From: DAITBA01 sp036824005
Lineage (GTDB): Bacteria; Pseudomonadota; Gammaproteobacteria; Burkholderiales; Rhodocyclaceae
DNA: 64,000 bases
Direction of reading: 5' to 3'
Assembly: GCA_036824005.1 (NCBI GenBank)
Contig: DAITBA010000009.1
Location: 62,001-126,000 of the forward strand
Under the pieces are notes generated by a model that was not told where the DNA came from, did not search any database, and worked only from the letters and a program-made list of their open reading frames with translations. Positions 43,404 through 51,238 of the stretch are shown here, in pieces. The position numbers and the translations under genes are program-made. How positions within the stretch are numbered: position 1 is the first letter of the stretch; each line of letters opens with the position of its first letter.

Positions 43404-44642
43404 GTGACGCGGCGCAGAGTGGTCGTTACCGGCTTGGGGATCATATCCCCGGTCGGCAATTCGGTAGCGGATGCCTGGGAAAACATCGTAAACGGCCGTT
43501 CCGGCATCACCCGCATCAGCCGTTTTGATGCCAGCGCTTTTCCGACACAGATCGCCGGCGAGGTGAAGGGCTTCGATCTTCCCCGTTACCTCTCCGCCAA
43601 GGAAGCGCGACGGCTCGACACGTTCATTCATTACGGACTTGCGGCCGCGATGGATGCGCTGAAGGATGCAGGCATCGGCGAGCAACCGGAAAATGCCGAG
43701 CGCATCGGCGTATGCATCGGCTCGGGCATCGGCGGGTTGCCGCTGATCGAGGAAACGAAGGAAGCGCTACAGCAGGGCGGCCCGCGCAAGATCTCGCCGT
43801 TCTTCGTGCCTGGATCGATCATCAACATGATCTCCGGAATACTGTCCATCAACTACGGGTTCAAAGGGCCGAACCTGGCAACCGTAAGCGCCTGTGCGAC
43901 GGCCAACCACGCGATCGGCGACGCCCAACGCTTGATCGAGTACGGGGATGCAGACGTCATGATCGCGGGCGGAGCCGAGTCTACGGTGTCGCCTCTCGGC
44001 ATCGGCGGATTCTGCGCTGCAAAGGCGATGTCGACGCGTAACGACGATCCGGAGGCGGCGAGCCGGCCTTGGGATACCGGGCGTGACGGTTTCGTCCTCG
44101 GAGAGGGAGCGGGCGTGCTGGTGCTGGAGGAGTACGAACACGCCAGCCGGCGCGGGGCTAAGATTTATGCCGAGATGGCCGGCTACGGTATGAGCGCGGA
44201 TGCTTTCCACATGACTGCGCCCTCGGAGGATGGCGAGGGTGCCGCGCGCAGCATGACCAACGCGCTGCGCAACGCCCGAATCGAACGCGACACGGTTGCC
44301 TACGTCAACGCCCACGGCACGTCGACGCCGCTCGGCGATATCGCCGAGACGCTGGCCGTGAAACGCTGCTTCGGTGCCCACGCGACCAAGCTTGCGGTGA
44401 GTTCGACCAAGTCGATGACCGGACACCTGCTGGGCGCAGCGGGTGGCATTGAGGCGGTGTTTACCGTGCTTGCGGTCAAGGAGCAGATTGCACCGCCAAC
44501 CATCAACCTGGTGGAGCAGGATCCGCAGTGCGATCTCGACTACGTGCCGAACGCTGCCCGGCGCATGGCGATCGAGGTTGCCATCTCCAACGCCTTCGGC
44601 TTCGGCGGCACGAACAGCACGCTGGTGTTTCGCCGCGTCTGA
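43404..44642 (+). CDS. fabF: 3-oxoacyl-ACP synthase II
   Basis: A 412-residue elongating condensing enzyme. The start GTG gives VTRRRVVVTGLGIISPVGN. The catalytic Cys is in TVSACATANHAIGDA, the His residues in NAHGTSTPLGD and STKSMTGHLLGAAGG, and the C-terminus is SNAFGFGGTNSTLVF. It follows acpP by 15 bases. Confidence 0.97.
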   Translation: MTRRRVVVTGLGIISPVGNSVADAWENIVNGRSGITRISRFDASAFPTQIAGEVKGFDLPRYLSAKEARRLDTFIHYGLAAAMDALKDAGIGEQPENAERIGVCIGSGIGGLPLIEETKEALQQGGPRKISPFFVPGSIINMISGILSINYGFKGPNLATVSACATANHAIGDAQRLIEYGDADVMIAGGAESTVSPLGIGGFCAAKAMSTRNDDPEAASRPWDTGRDGFVLGEGAGVLVLEEYEHASRRGAKIYAEMAGYGMSADAFHMTAPSEDGEGAARSMTNALRNARIERDTVAYVNAHGTSTPLGDIAETLAVKRCFGAHATKLAVSSTKSMTGHLLGAAGGIEAVFTVLAVKEQIAPPTINLVEQDPQCDLDYVPNAARRMAIEVAISNAFGFGGTNSTLVFRRV

Positions 44643-44654
44643 GTGCCGCGCGCG

Positions 44655-44672
44655 CATGGCAGGGCTGCCATG
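44655..44672 (+). repeat. Perfect palindrome at the start of the CptA-like gene
   Basis: CATGGCAG (44655-44662) and CTGCCATG (44665-44672) pair perfectly around GG. The right arm contains the probable start codon of the next gene (ATG 44670), so in mRNA the hairpin would hide it. Confidence 0.5.
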
Positions 44673-45110
44673 CAGTTTCCGCTTCGCCTGAAACTCCGTC
44701 GCTCGTGGCAGCTTGCGGCGGTGCTTTGCGCCGTGCACGCCATGGCGCTGCTATGCCTTCCACCGGTGACGATTCCCTTATCGGCGAAACTGGCGCTGAC
44801 CCTTGCGTTGCTGTACTCGCTTGCGCATGGCATGCGGCATCACGCCCTGCGTTCTTCGCCCCAAGCTGTCGTTGCCCTGACGCTGTATGCCGATGGCAGG
44901 CTGGAACAGTGGCGGCGGGATGGCTCCAGCGTATCAGGCAGCATTTCACCGCAAAGCTGCGTATTCCCCGGCTTGGTTGTGCTGCTATGCTCGAGGGAGC
45001 ATAGCTGGCGGCCTGTCGCGCTAACGCTGCTGCCCGATGCGCTTGCTAAGGACGAGCTGCGGCAGCTACGGAGCTGGCTGCGCTGGCGGGCGAGTGATGG
45101 GGCGACCTAG
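44670..45110 (+). CDS. YgfX/CptA-like membrane protein
   Basis: A 146-residue protein with two N-terminal hydrophobic helices (about 16-33 and 37-54, RSWQLAAVLCAVHAMALLC and IPLSAKLALTLALLYS) and a soluble C-terminal part with VALTLYADGRLEQWRRDGS and DALAKDELRQLRSWLRW. This is the layout of the YgfX (CptA) family, in E. coli a toxin-like inhibitor of cytoskeletal proteins paired with SdhE/YgfY. No SdhE gene is adjacent. In betaproteobacteria it commonly lies between fabF and nadB/rpoE. Its 3' end overlaps nadB, on the other strand, by 65 bases. Confidence 0.65.
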   Translation: MQFPLRLKLRRSWQLAAVLCAVHAMALLCLPPVTIPLSAKLALTLALLYSLAHGMRHHALRSSPQAVVALTLYADGRLEQWRRDGSSVSGSISPQSCVFPGLVVLLCSREHSWRPVALTLLPDALAKDELRQLRSWLRWRASDGAT

Positions 45111-46677
45111 GCCCGTTCGTCAGAGTCGTTCTGCGTGCGCGAGGGGCGGTAGCTGGATAGTCGAGGCTGTAGTGCAGTCCGCGGCTTTCGTGGCGGCGCA
45201 GCGCGCAACGCACGATCAGATCCGCCGTCAGCACAAGATTGCGCAGCTCGATGAGATCGTTGCTGACACGGAAGTTCGCGTAGTAGTCGTCGATCTCCCG
45301 TCTCAGCAGGCGAATGCGGTGCTGGGCCCGCTCGAGGCGCTTGTTGGTGCGCACGATCCCGACATAGTCCCACATGAACCGGCGCAGCTCGTCCCAGTTG
45401 TGGGAGACGACGATCATCTCGTCGGCGTCGGTGACGCGGCTCTCGTCCCATTGCGGCAGATCCGGTACCTGGGGAGGCGCCGCAGAGAGGATGTCGCCAG
45501 CCGCCTCGACGGCGAACACGAGACATTCGAGCAGGGAATTGCTGGCAAGGCGATTGGCCCCATGCAGGCCCGTGCAGGCGGTCTCGCCGATGGCATAAAG
45601 ACCGGGTACGTCCGTGCGCGCATGCAGGTCGGTCACCACACCACCGCACAGATAGTGCGCGGCGGGCACGACGGGTATCGGCTGGCGCGTCATGTCGATG
45701 CCCAACGACAGGCAGCGGGCGTGGATGTTGGGAAAGTGCTCGGCGAGAAACTCGGCGGGCTTATGCGTCATGTCGAGGTAAACGCAGTCCAGGCCACGCT
45801 TTTTCATTTCGAAGTCGATGGCTCGCGCGACGATGTCGCGCGGGGCGAGTTCGGCGCGCGCATCGTGATGGGGCATGAAGCGCGTACCATCGGGCAGGCG
45901 CAAGATGCCGCCTTCGCCGCGCATCGCCTCGCTGATCAGAAACGATTTCGCATGCGGGTGATAGAGGCAGGTGGGGTGGAACTGGATGAACTCCATGTCG
46001 GCGACGCGGCAGCCCGCCCGCCAAGCCATGGCGACCCCGTCACCCGTCGCCGTGTCCGGGTTGGTCGTATAAAGATAGACCTTGCCGGCACCACCCGTGG
46101 CGAGCACCGTGCGTGGCGCGCCGACGGTGACGACGCGATCATTGGTGATGTCCAGCACGTACGCGCCAAGACACCCGGCACTCGGACAGCCGACTTTGGC
46201 GCCGGCGATCAGGTCGATGGCGATGTGGTTCTCCAGTACGGTAATGCGCGGATGCGTGCGCACGCGTTGCGCCAATGTTGCCTGCACCGCTGAACCGGTG
46301 GCGTCGGCGACGTGGATGACACGCCGATGGCTGTGACCGCCTTCGCGGGTGAGGTGGTAGCCATTGGCTGCGTCGCGCGTAAAGGGTACGCCCTGATCAA
46401 TCAGCCAGGTGATCGACTCGTTGCCCCGTTCGACGACAAACCGCGTCACGGCGGGATCGCACAGTCCTGCGCCGGCGCTGAGCGTGTCCTGCACGTGAGA
46501 ATCAATCGAATCTTCGCGATCCAGGACCGCGGCGATGCCTCCTTGGGCCCAAGAGCTGGCGCTGTCTTCCAGGCGCCTCTTGGTCACCAGCGCAACATGC
46601 CTTTCTTCCGCCAGGCGCAGCGCAAGCGCCTGGCCTGCTAGCCCACTGCCGATGATGAGCACGTCGAAGCGAAGCAC
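45046..46677 (-). CDS. nadB: L-aspartate oxidase
   Basis: A 543-residue FAD enzyme that oxidises aspartate to iminoaspartate, the first step of NAD synthesis. It has the FAD motif FDVLIIGSGLAGQALALRL, SSWAQGGIAAV, GGHSHRRVIHVADATG, and the fumarate-reductase-like HPTCLYHP and GLHGANRLASNSLLECLVF. GTG 46677 is preferred: GAGG lies just upstream on the minus strand and length then matches E. coli NadB (540); an upstream in-frame start would add 24 unrelated residues. nadA and nadC are not nearby. Confidence 0.93.
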   Translation of the reverse strand: MLRFDVLIIGSGLAGQALALRLAEERHVALVTKRRLEDSASSWAQGGIAAVLDREDSIDSHVQDTLSAGAGLCDPAVTRFVVERGNESITWLIDQGVPFTRDAANGYHLTREGGHSHRRVIHVADATGSAVQATLAQRVRTHPRITVLENHIAIDLIAGAKVGCPSAGCLGAYVLDITNDRVVTVGAPRTVLATGGAGKVYLYTTNPDTATGDGVAMAWRAGCRVADMEFIQFHPTCLYHPHAKSFLISEAMRGEGGILRLPDGTRFMPHHDARAELAPRDIVARAIDFEMKKRGLDCVYLDMTHKPAEFLAEHFPNIHARCLSLGIDMTRQPIPVVPAAHYLCGGVVTDLHARTDVPGLYAIGETACTGLHGANRLASNSLLECLVFAVEAAGDILSAAPPQVPDLPQWDESRVTDADEMIVVSHNWDELRRFMWDYVGIVRTNKRLERAQHRIRLLRREIDDYYANFRVSNDLIELRNLVLTADLIVRCALRRHESRGLHYSLDYPATAPRARRTTLTNGPRSPHHSPASAASSVAAAARP

Positions 46678-46765
46678 TGGCAATCCTCGATCAAGCGCGA
46701 CGCAGCGACTATAGCACGGCGTGGCCGGGGCGCCGGCCGCGCGGGGCATAGGCCCTGGCGCGGAC

Positions 46766-46793
46766 TGAACTATTTCGCTGCCGGCGTGTCATT
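46766..46793 (+). promoter_or_regulatory. Sigma-E-type promoter upstream of rpoE
   Basis: TGAACTA (46766-46772) and GTCATT (46788-46793) are 15 bases apart, resembling the ECF sigma-E consensus GGAACTT-N15/16-GTCTAA. It lies 106 bases before rpoE, consistent with the autoregulation known for rpoE operons. A separate TATACT (46836-46841) might be part of a housekeeping promoter. Confidence 0.45.
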
Positions 46794-46898
46794 CAGAGCA
46801 AGCCGGATCGCATGCACTGCCCGCAGCGCCTCGGTTATACTTCGCGCTTCCCGCCGGGGCGGGGGCCGCGTTGGCATAACCAAGACGATCAAAACTGA

Positions 46899-47498
46899 AT
46901 GGGTGACCGCGAAGTAGACCAGGCTCTGGTCGAGCGCGCGCAGGCAGGCGACAAGCAGGCCTTCGGGTTGCTGGTCTCGAAGTACCAGCGCAAGCTTGCG
47001 CGATTGCTGTCGCGGTTGATTCGCGACCCGGCCGAAGTCGAGGACGTAGCGCAGGAGGCGTTCATCAAGGCCTATCGTGCCTTGCCAAGTTTTCGTGGCG
47101 ATAGCGCCTTTTACACCTGGCTTTATCGAATCGGGGTAAACACGGCTAAAAACTACCTGGTATCTCAGGGCAGGCGGGCGCCGACGTCCACCGACGTTGG
47201 TTCCGAGGAAGCCGAGGCCTTCGAAGATGGCGAACAACTGCGCGACATCAATACCCCGGAACATGTTCTGTTGTCGAAGCAGATTGGCGATACGGTGAAC
47301 TCGGCAATGGAAGCTCTGCCCGAAGAGTTGCGCACCGCGATCATGTTGCGCGAGATCGAGGGGCTCAGCTACGAGGAAATCGCAACCATCATGGACTGCC
47401 CGATCGGTACCGTGCGCTCCCGGATCTTCCGCGCCCGGGAGGCCGTTGCCGATCGTCTGCGGCCATTGCTGGACACGGCGCCGGACAAGAGGTGGTGA
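46899..47498 (+). CDS. rpoE: RNA polymerase sigma-E factor (RpoE/AlgU)
   Basis: A 199-residue ECF sigma factor. Region 2 contains YQRKLARLLSRLIRDPAEVE and DVAQEAFIKAYRAL, and region 4 contains LREIEGLSYEEIATIMDCPI plus GTVRSRIFRAREAV. It directs the response to misfolded outer-membrane proteins. It heads an operon with its anti-sigma factor RseA, RseB, RseC and the MucD protease. Confidence 0.96.
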   Translation: MGDREVDQALVERAQAGDKQAFGLLVSKYQRKLARLLSRLIRDPAEVEDVAQEAFIKAYRALPSFRGDSAFYTWLYRIGVNTAKNYLVSQGRRAPTSTDVGSEEAEAFEDGEQLRDINTPEHVLLSKQIGDTVNSAMEALPEELRTAIMLREIEGLSYEEIATIMDCPIGTVRSRIFRAREAVADRLRPLLDTAPDKRW

Positions 47499-47500
47499 GA

Positions 47501-48058
47501 GTGAAACCCGAGATCTCTGCATTCATGGACGGTGCGCTCGATGGGCGTCCCGTAGAGTCCGTCATCAAGGTCCTCGAAGAGGACGTCGAGTTGCGGCATT
47601 CGTGGCAGGTCTATCATATGATCGGCGACGCCTTGCGCCGCTCGCCAGTCGTGTCCGCCGATTTCACGCACAGGACAATGGCTGCCCTGGCGGCGGAACC
47701 GACCGTATTGGCGCCTGCGCCCGTGCGGCGTGCGAAGGCGCCGGTTCGCTATGTCCTGCCGGTGGCGGCATCGGTCATGGGCATTGCGGCCGTCGCTTGG
47801 GTGGCTCAATCCCTGAACGCGCCCGACCCGGCGCAGGTCGCTGCGATTCCCGCCCCGGCAACGGCCGCCGGCGTGCAACCGGTGGTCGCTTCCGTGGCGC
47901 CGCCGTCGGCGCCAGTTGCCGCTGCGGCGCCGATGCAGCCATCCCAGGTTCGAGAATATCTCTTCGTGCATCAGGGCAACTCCCCGCGCGCCAACATTCA
48001 GGGTGTCGGTCACTACGTAGGTAGCGTTTCGGACACGGTTCCGGGCGGCACGCGATGA
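47501..48058 (+). CDS. rseA: Anti-sigma-E factor RseA
   Basis: A 185-residue single-pass inner-membrane protein. Residues 1-65 form the sigma-E-binding domain (EISAFMDGALDG, WQVYHMIGDALR), a membrane helix lies at about 88-106 (VLPVAASVMGIAAVAWVAQ), and the periplasmic tail is Ala/Pro-rich and ends HYVGSVSDTVPGG. GTG 47501 is chosen because GAGGTGGTG precedes it. Its regulated cleavage releases sigma-E. It overlaps rseB by ATGA. Confidence 0.9.
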   Translation: MKPEISAFMDGALDGRPVESVIKVLEEDVELRHSWQVYHMIGDALRRSPVVSADFTHRTMAALAAEPTVLAPAPVRRAKAPVRYVLPVAASVMGIAAVAWVAQSLNAPDPAQVAAIPAPATAAGVQPVVASVAPPSAPVAAAAPMQPSQVREYLFVHQGNSPRANIQGVGHYVGSVSDTVPGGTR

Positions 48059-49023
48059 GTTCGCGTCTGGCGCTGTTACTTGCGGCGCTGTCCTTGAGCG
48101 TCGCCGCTCGCGCCGAGCAGAATATCGATCCCCTGAACTGGCTGGGCCGCATCGTCAACGCGGCGCAGAGGCTGAATTACAGCGGCGTGTTCGTGTACCA
48201 GAGCGGCGAACATACCGAAACCTCCCGCATCACCCATGTCGTGGACAACAGCGGCGAGCGGGAGAAGCTCGAGGTACTCGACGGAAGTCCGCGTGAAGTC
48301 GTGCGCAACAACGACGAGGTGCGTTGTTTTCTGCCGGAGCAGCGGGTCGTGATCGTGGAGCGGCAGCCGCAGCGGAAATCGTTTCCCGCGCGGTTGCCCT
48401 CGTCGCTGGGCAACGTGACGGAGAGCTACAAGATCAGAAAGGGAGATGTCGGCCGGGTTGCTGATCGCGAAAGCCAGCTTCTGGTCCTCGAACCGAAGGA
48501 CGGCTATCGCTACGGCCACATGCTTTGGGCGGACGTGGAATCGGGCTTGCTGCTCAAGGCGCGGATGGTGAACGAGAAGAACGAGACCATCGAGCAGTTC
48601 TACTTTACTGCGGTACAGATCGGCGGCACCATTCCCAAGGACGCGCTCAAGCCCAAGCTGGCACCCAAATCCGCTGACTGGAACGTCCACAATGTAACGA
48701 TCACCGATGCCAACCCTGGTGACACGACCTGGACATTTAGAAACGAGATCCCGGGATTCAGGCAGAGTGCCGGCGTGAAGCGCAGCCTGCGTCGCGACCG
48801 ACCGGAAGCCATGCATTTGGTTTTCTCCGACGGTCTTGCGGCCATGTCGGTATTCATTGAGCCCCTCGGTGAGGAGCGTGCGGCACAAGGGGAGACTTAC
48901 TCCAAGGGGGCCATCAGCATCTACAAGCGCGCTCACGGCGACTACATGGTCACCGCCCTCGGCGAAGTGCCACCCCGGACGCTGAAGAAGCTGGCCGACG
49001 GCATGGAGCCGCCCCGAAAGTGA
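48055..49023 (+). CDS. rseB: Sigma-E regulatory protein RseB/MucB
   Basis: A 322-residue periplasmic protein with a Sec signal peptide (cleavage near ARA-EQNID) and the MucB/RseB two-domain fold (RLNYSGVFVYQSGEHTETSR, EVRCFLPEQRVVIVE, MLWADVESGLLLKARMVNE). It binds RseA and shields it from proteolysis until lipids or misfolded proteins displace it. Its stop overlaps the start of rseC. Confidence 0.92.
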   Translation: MSSRLALLLAALSLSVAARAEQNIDPLNWLGRIVNAAQRLNYSGVFVYQSGEHTETSRITHVVDNSGEREKLEVLDGSPREVVRNNDEVRCFLPEQRVVIVERQPQRKSFPARLPSSLGNVTESYKIRKGDVGRVADRESQLLVLEPKDGYRYGHMLWADVESGLLLKARMVNEKNETIEQFYFTAVQIGGTIPKDALKPKLAPKSADWNVHNVTITDANPGDTTWTFRNEIPGFRQSAGVKRSLRRDRPEAMHLVFSDGLAAMSVFIEPLGEERAAQGETYSKGAISIYKRAHGDYMVTALGEVPPRTLKKLADGMEPPRK

Positions 49024-49493
49024 TGGAAGTCGAGGCAACGGTCAGCCGCGTCGACGGCGCCCATGTGATCGTGCGCGTGGACAATCGGGGCAGTGGCTGC
49101 GGCCGATGCAGCGAGGCGGGCGGTTGCGCCAGCACTCTGCTCGGGCGCCCCCTGCAACGTGAGTGCCGCCAGTTCCGTCTGCCCAATGCGATCGGCGCAC
49201 AACCTGGGGATCGTGTGGTCGTCGCCGTGGCCGAAGGCTCGGCATTGCGTGCGGCGCTTCTGGTCTATCTGCTGCCCGTCCTGCTCCTGCTCGCCGGGAG
49301 CATGCTCGGTGCCACACTCGCAGGCGTGGAGGGCAAGGATTTCGCGGCCTATGCCGGAGCGGCGATGGGCTTGGCGCTTGCCGTCGGGACCGTGGTCTTC
49401 CGTGCGGCGGGCCGGCGCGGCGCACGTTTTCAGCCAACGCTGCGCGGGCGCATCCCGCCGGCAGATGGTCATTCGAGGGTAGAGGGAACATGA
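49023..49493 (+). CDS. rseC: SoxR-reducing/sigma-E regulator RseC
   Basis: A 156-residue membrane protein with an N-terminal cysteine-rich domain (SGCGRCSEAGGCAS) and two helices (about 78-98 and 104-124). In E. coli RseC helps to reduce SoxR, and it is part of the Rnf-like/RsxC system in some species. It overlaps rseB by one base and mucD by four (ATGA), so the operon is fully coupled. Confidence 0.88.
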   Translation: MEVEATVSRVDGAHVIVRVDNRGSGCGRCSEAGGCASTLLGRPLQRECRQFRLPNAIGAQPGDRVVVAVAEGSALRAALLVYLLPVLLLLAGSMLGATLAGVEGKDFAAYAGAAMGLALAVGTVVFRAAGRRGARFQPTLRGRIPPADGHSRVEGT

Positions 49494-50920
49494 GTCTTGC
49501 AATGCGCATACATCGCCGGTTCCTGATCCTGCTACTGGCGGCATTCGTTGCCGGCGTGCAGGCGCAAGTCAAGGAGTTGCCCGACTTCACCGACCTTGTC
49601 GACAAACAAGGCGCGGCCGTGGTCAATATCAGCACGACGCAGGTCGTCCGCGGCAATCGTATGTTTCCCCAGATGCCGAACATCGACGAGGACGATCCGA
49701 TGTTCGATTTCTTCCGGCGCTTCATTCCACGCCAGCCTGGGCAGCCGCGCGAGTTCGAGTCCAAGTCGCTAGGCTCCGGGTTCATCATCAGCCCCGATGG
49801 CTACGTTCTGACCAACGCGCATGTCGTCGAGTCGGCCGATGAGATCATCGTCAAGCTGACCGACAAGCGGGAATTCAAGGCCAAGGTGATCGGCACGGAT
49901 AAGCGCACGGACGTGGGATTGATCAAGATCGAGGCGACCGGCCTGCCAAAGGTAACCTTTGGCGACCCAAACAAGCTCAAGGTGGGCGAGTGGGTGGTCG
50001 CCATCGGCTCGCCGTTCGGGTTCGAGAACAGCGTCACGGCCGGCATCGTCAGCGCCAAGGGGCGGTCGCTACCGCAGGAGAACTTCGTTCCGTTCATCCA
50101 GACCGACGTTGCCATCAATCCGGGCAACTCGGGCGGCCCGCTATTCAACCTCAAGGGCGAGGTGGTAGGCATTAACTCGCAGATCTACAGCCGCACTGGC
50201 GGCTTCATGGGCCTTTCCTTCGCCATCCCCATCGATGTGGCGATGGACATCCAGGGCCAGTTGCGTGCGACCGGCAGGGTGAGCCGCGGACGCATCGGCG
50301 TCGTCATCCAGGAGGTGACGAAGGAACTCGCCGACTCCTTTGGCTTGGGCAAACCGTCTGGCGCGTTGGTCAATTCAGTGGAGAAGGGCGGGCCAGCGGA
50401 AAAGGCTGGCGTGGAGGCCGGCGACATCATCATGAGGTTCGACGGCAAACCGGTAGCTTCCTCGAGCGACCTGCCGCGCATCGTCGGCAGCACGAAGCCC
50501 GGCTCCAAGGTCAGCATGCTGGTGTGGCGCAAGGGTGCGACAAGGGATGTCAATGTCGTCGTAGGCGAGATCCCGGATGAGAAGATCGCCCAGCGCAACA
50601 ACAAGAAAGCCAAGCCCGAAGCCACTGGCAACCGCCTCGGTCTCGTGTTGAGCGAACCGACCCCGGAGCAGAAGCGCGATCAGAAGATCACGAGCGGTCT
50701 GATCGTCGAGGACGTGCGATCGGAAGCCGGACGTTCCGACGTGCGTCCGGGCGACGTCGTGCTGGCCGTCATCAACAGGGGTGTTACGACCGAGACGAAG
50801 ACCGTCGATCAGTTCAACAAACTGATCGGGTCGCTGGACAAGGGCGCTAGTGTCACGCTCCTGATCAAGCGCGGCGATGCACAAACCTTCGTCACCATAA
50901 AGGGTGTCGGTGACAAGTAA
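49490..50920 (+). CDS. mucD: Periplasmic serine protease DegP/MucD
   Basis: A 476-residue HtrA-type protease. A signal peptide (cleavage near VQA-QVKEL) is followed by the trypsin-like domain with the triad His in LTNAHVV, Asp in DKRTDVGLIKI and Ser in NPGNSGGPLFN, then two PDZ domains. It degrades misfolded envelope proteins. Its location in the rpoE operon matches MucD of Pseudomonas. ATG 49490 overlaps the rseC stop; the open frame upstream is not part of the protein. Confidence 0.95.
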   Translation: MSLAMRIHRRFLILLLAAFVAGVQAQVKELPDFTDLVDKQGAAVVNISTTQVVRGNRMFPQMPNIDEDDPMFDFFRRFIPRQPGQPREFESKSLGSGFIISPDGYVLTNAHVVESADEIIVKLTDKREFKAKVIGTDKRTDVGLIKIEATGLPKVTFGDPNKLKVGEWVVAIGSPFGFENSVTAGIVSAKGRSLPQENFVPFIQTDVAINPGNSGGPLFNLKGEVVGINSQIYSRTGGFMGLSFAIPIDVAMDIQGQLRATGRVSRGRIGVVIQEVTKELADSFGLGKPSGALVNSVEKGGPAEKAGVEAGDIIMRFDGKPVASSSDLPRIVGSTKPGSKVSMLVWRKGATRDVNVVVGEIPDEKIAQRNNKKAKPEATGNRLGLVLSEPTPEQKRDQKITSGLIVEDVRSEAGRSDVRPGDVVLAVINRGVTTETKTVDQFNKLIGSLDKGASVTLLIKRGDAQTFVTIKGVGDK

Positions 50921-51185
50921 CGCATCCCGGGCGGGACCGGGTGCGCCGACGCTTACGCTGTACGGGCGCCAATGGTGCCACCTGTGCCACGACATGGCCG
51001 CCGCACTGGCACCGCTGCGCGAGGAATTCGGTTTTGCGCTCGACGTGGTCGACGTCGACGCCGATCCTGCCCTGGAGGCTCGCTTCGGCGAGCGGGTGCC
51101 GGTGCTCGCCGATGGTCAGCAAGAGCTTTGCCACTACTTCCTCGATGCCGTTGCCGTACGTGCCTATCTGTTGAAATTCCGCTAA
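50910..51185 (+). CDS. Glutaredoxin-like protein (DUF836)
   Basis: A 91-residue thioredoxin-fold protein with the redox motif WCHLCHD and cis-proline segment ERVPVLADGQ. It overlaps mucD by 11 bases if GTG 50910 is used, which has AAAGG at suitable spacing; an in-frame GTG at 50904 is the alternative. Such proteins regularly lie between mucD and lepA in betaproteobacteria. Target unknown; thiol-disulfide exchange is inferred. Confidence 0.85.
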   Translation: MTSNASRAGPGAPTLTLYGRQWCHLCHDMAAALAPLREEFGFALDVVDVDADPALEARFGERVPVLADGQQELCHYFLDAVAVRAYLLKFR

Positions 51186-51210
51186 AATCCGCCGTTTGCA
51201 CGACATGCCG

Positions 51211-51235
51211 GGGGTGCTGGACAGCACCCCTTTTT
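51211..51235 (+). terminator. Terminator-like hairpin directly before lepA
   Basis: GGGGTGC (51211-51217) and GCACCCC (51224-51230) form a perfect 7-bp stem with loop TGGACA, followed by TTTTT (51231-51235). The lepA ATG is at 51239. It has every hallmark of an intrinsic terminator, yet leaves no room for a promoter or a ribosome site between it and lepA. Confidence 0.75.
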
Positions 51236-51238
51236 CTG

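Noticed and set aside
45037..46293. 418-residue plus-strand frame opposite nadB
   Set aside because: nadB is unmistakable on the minus strand; the plus frame has no domain.
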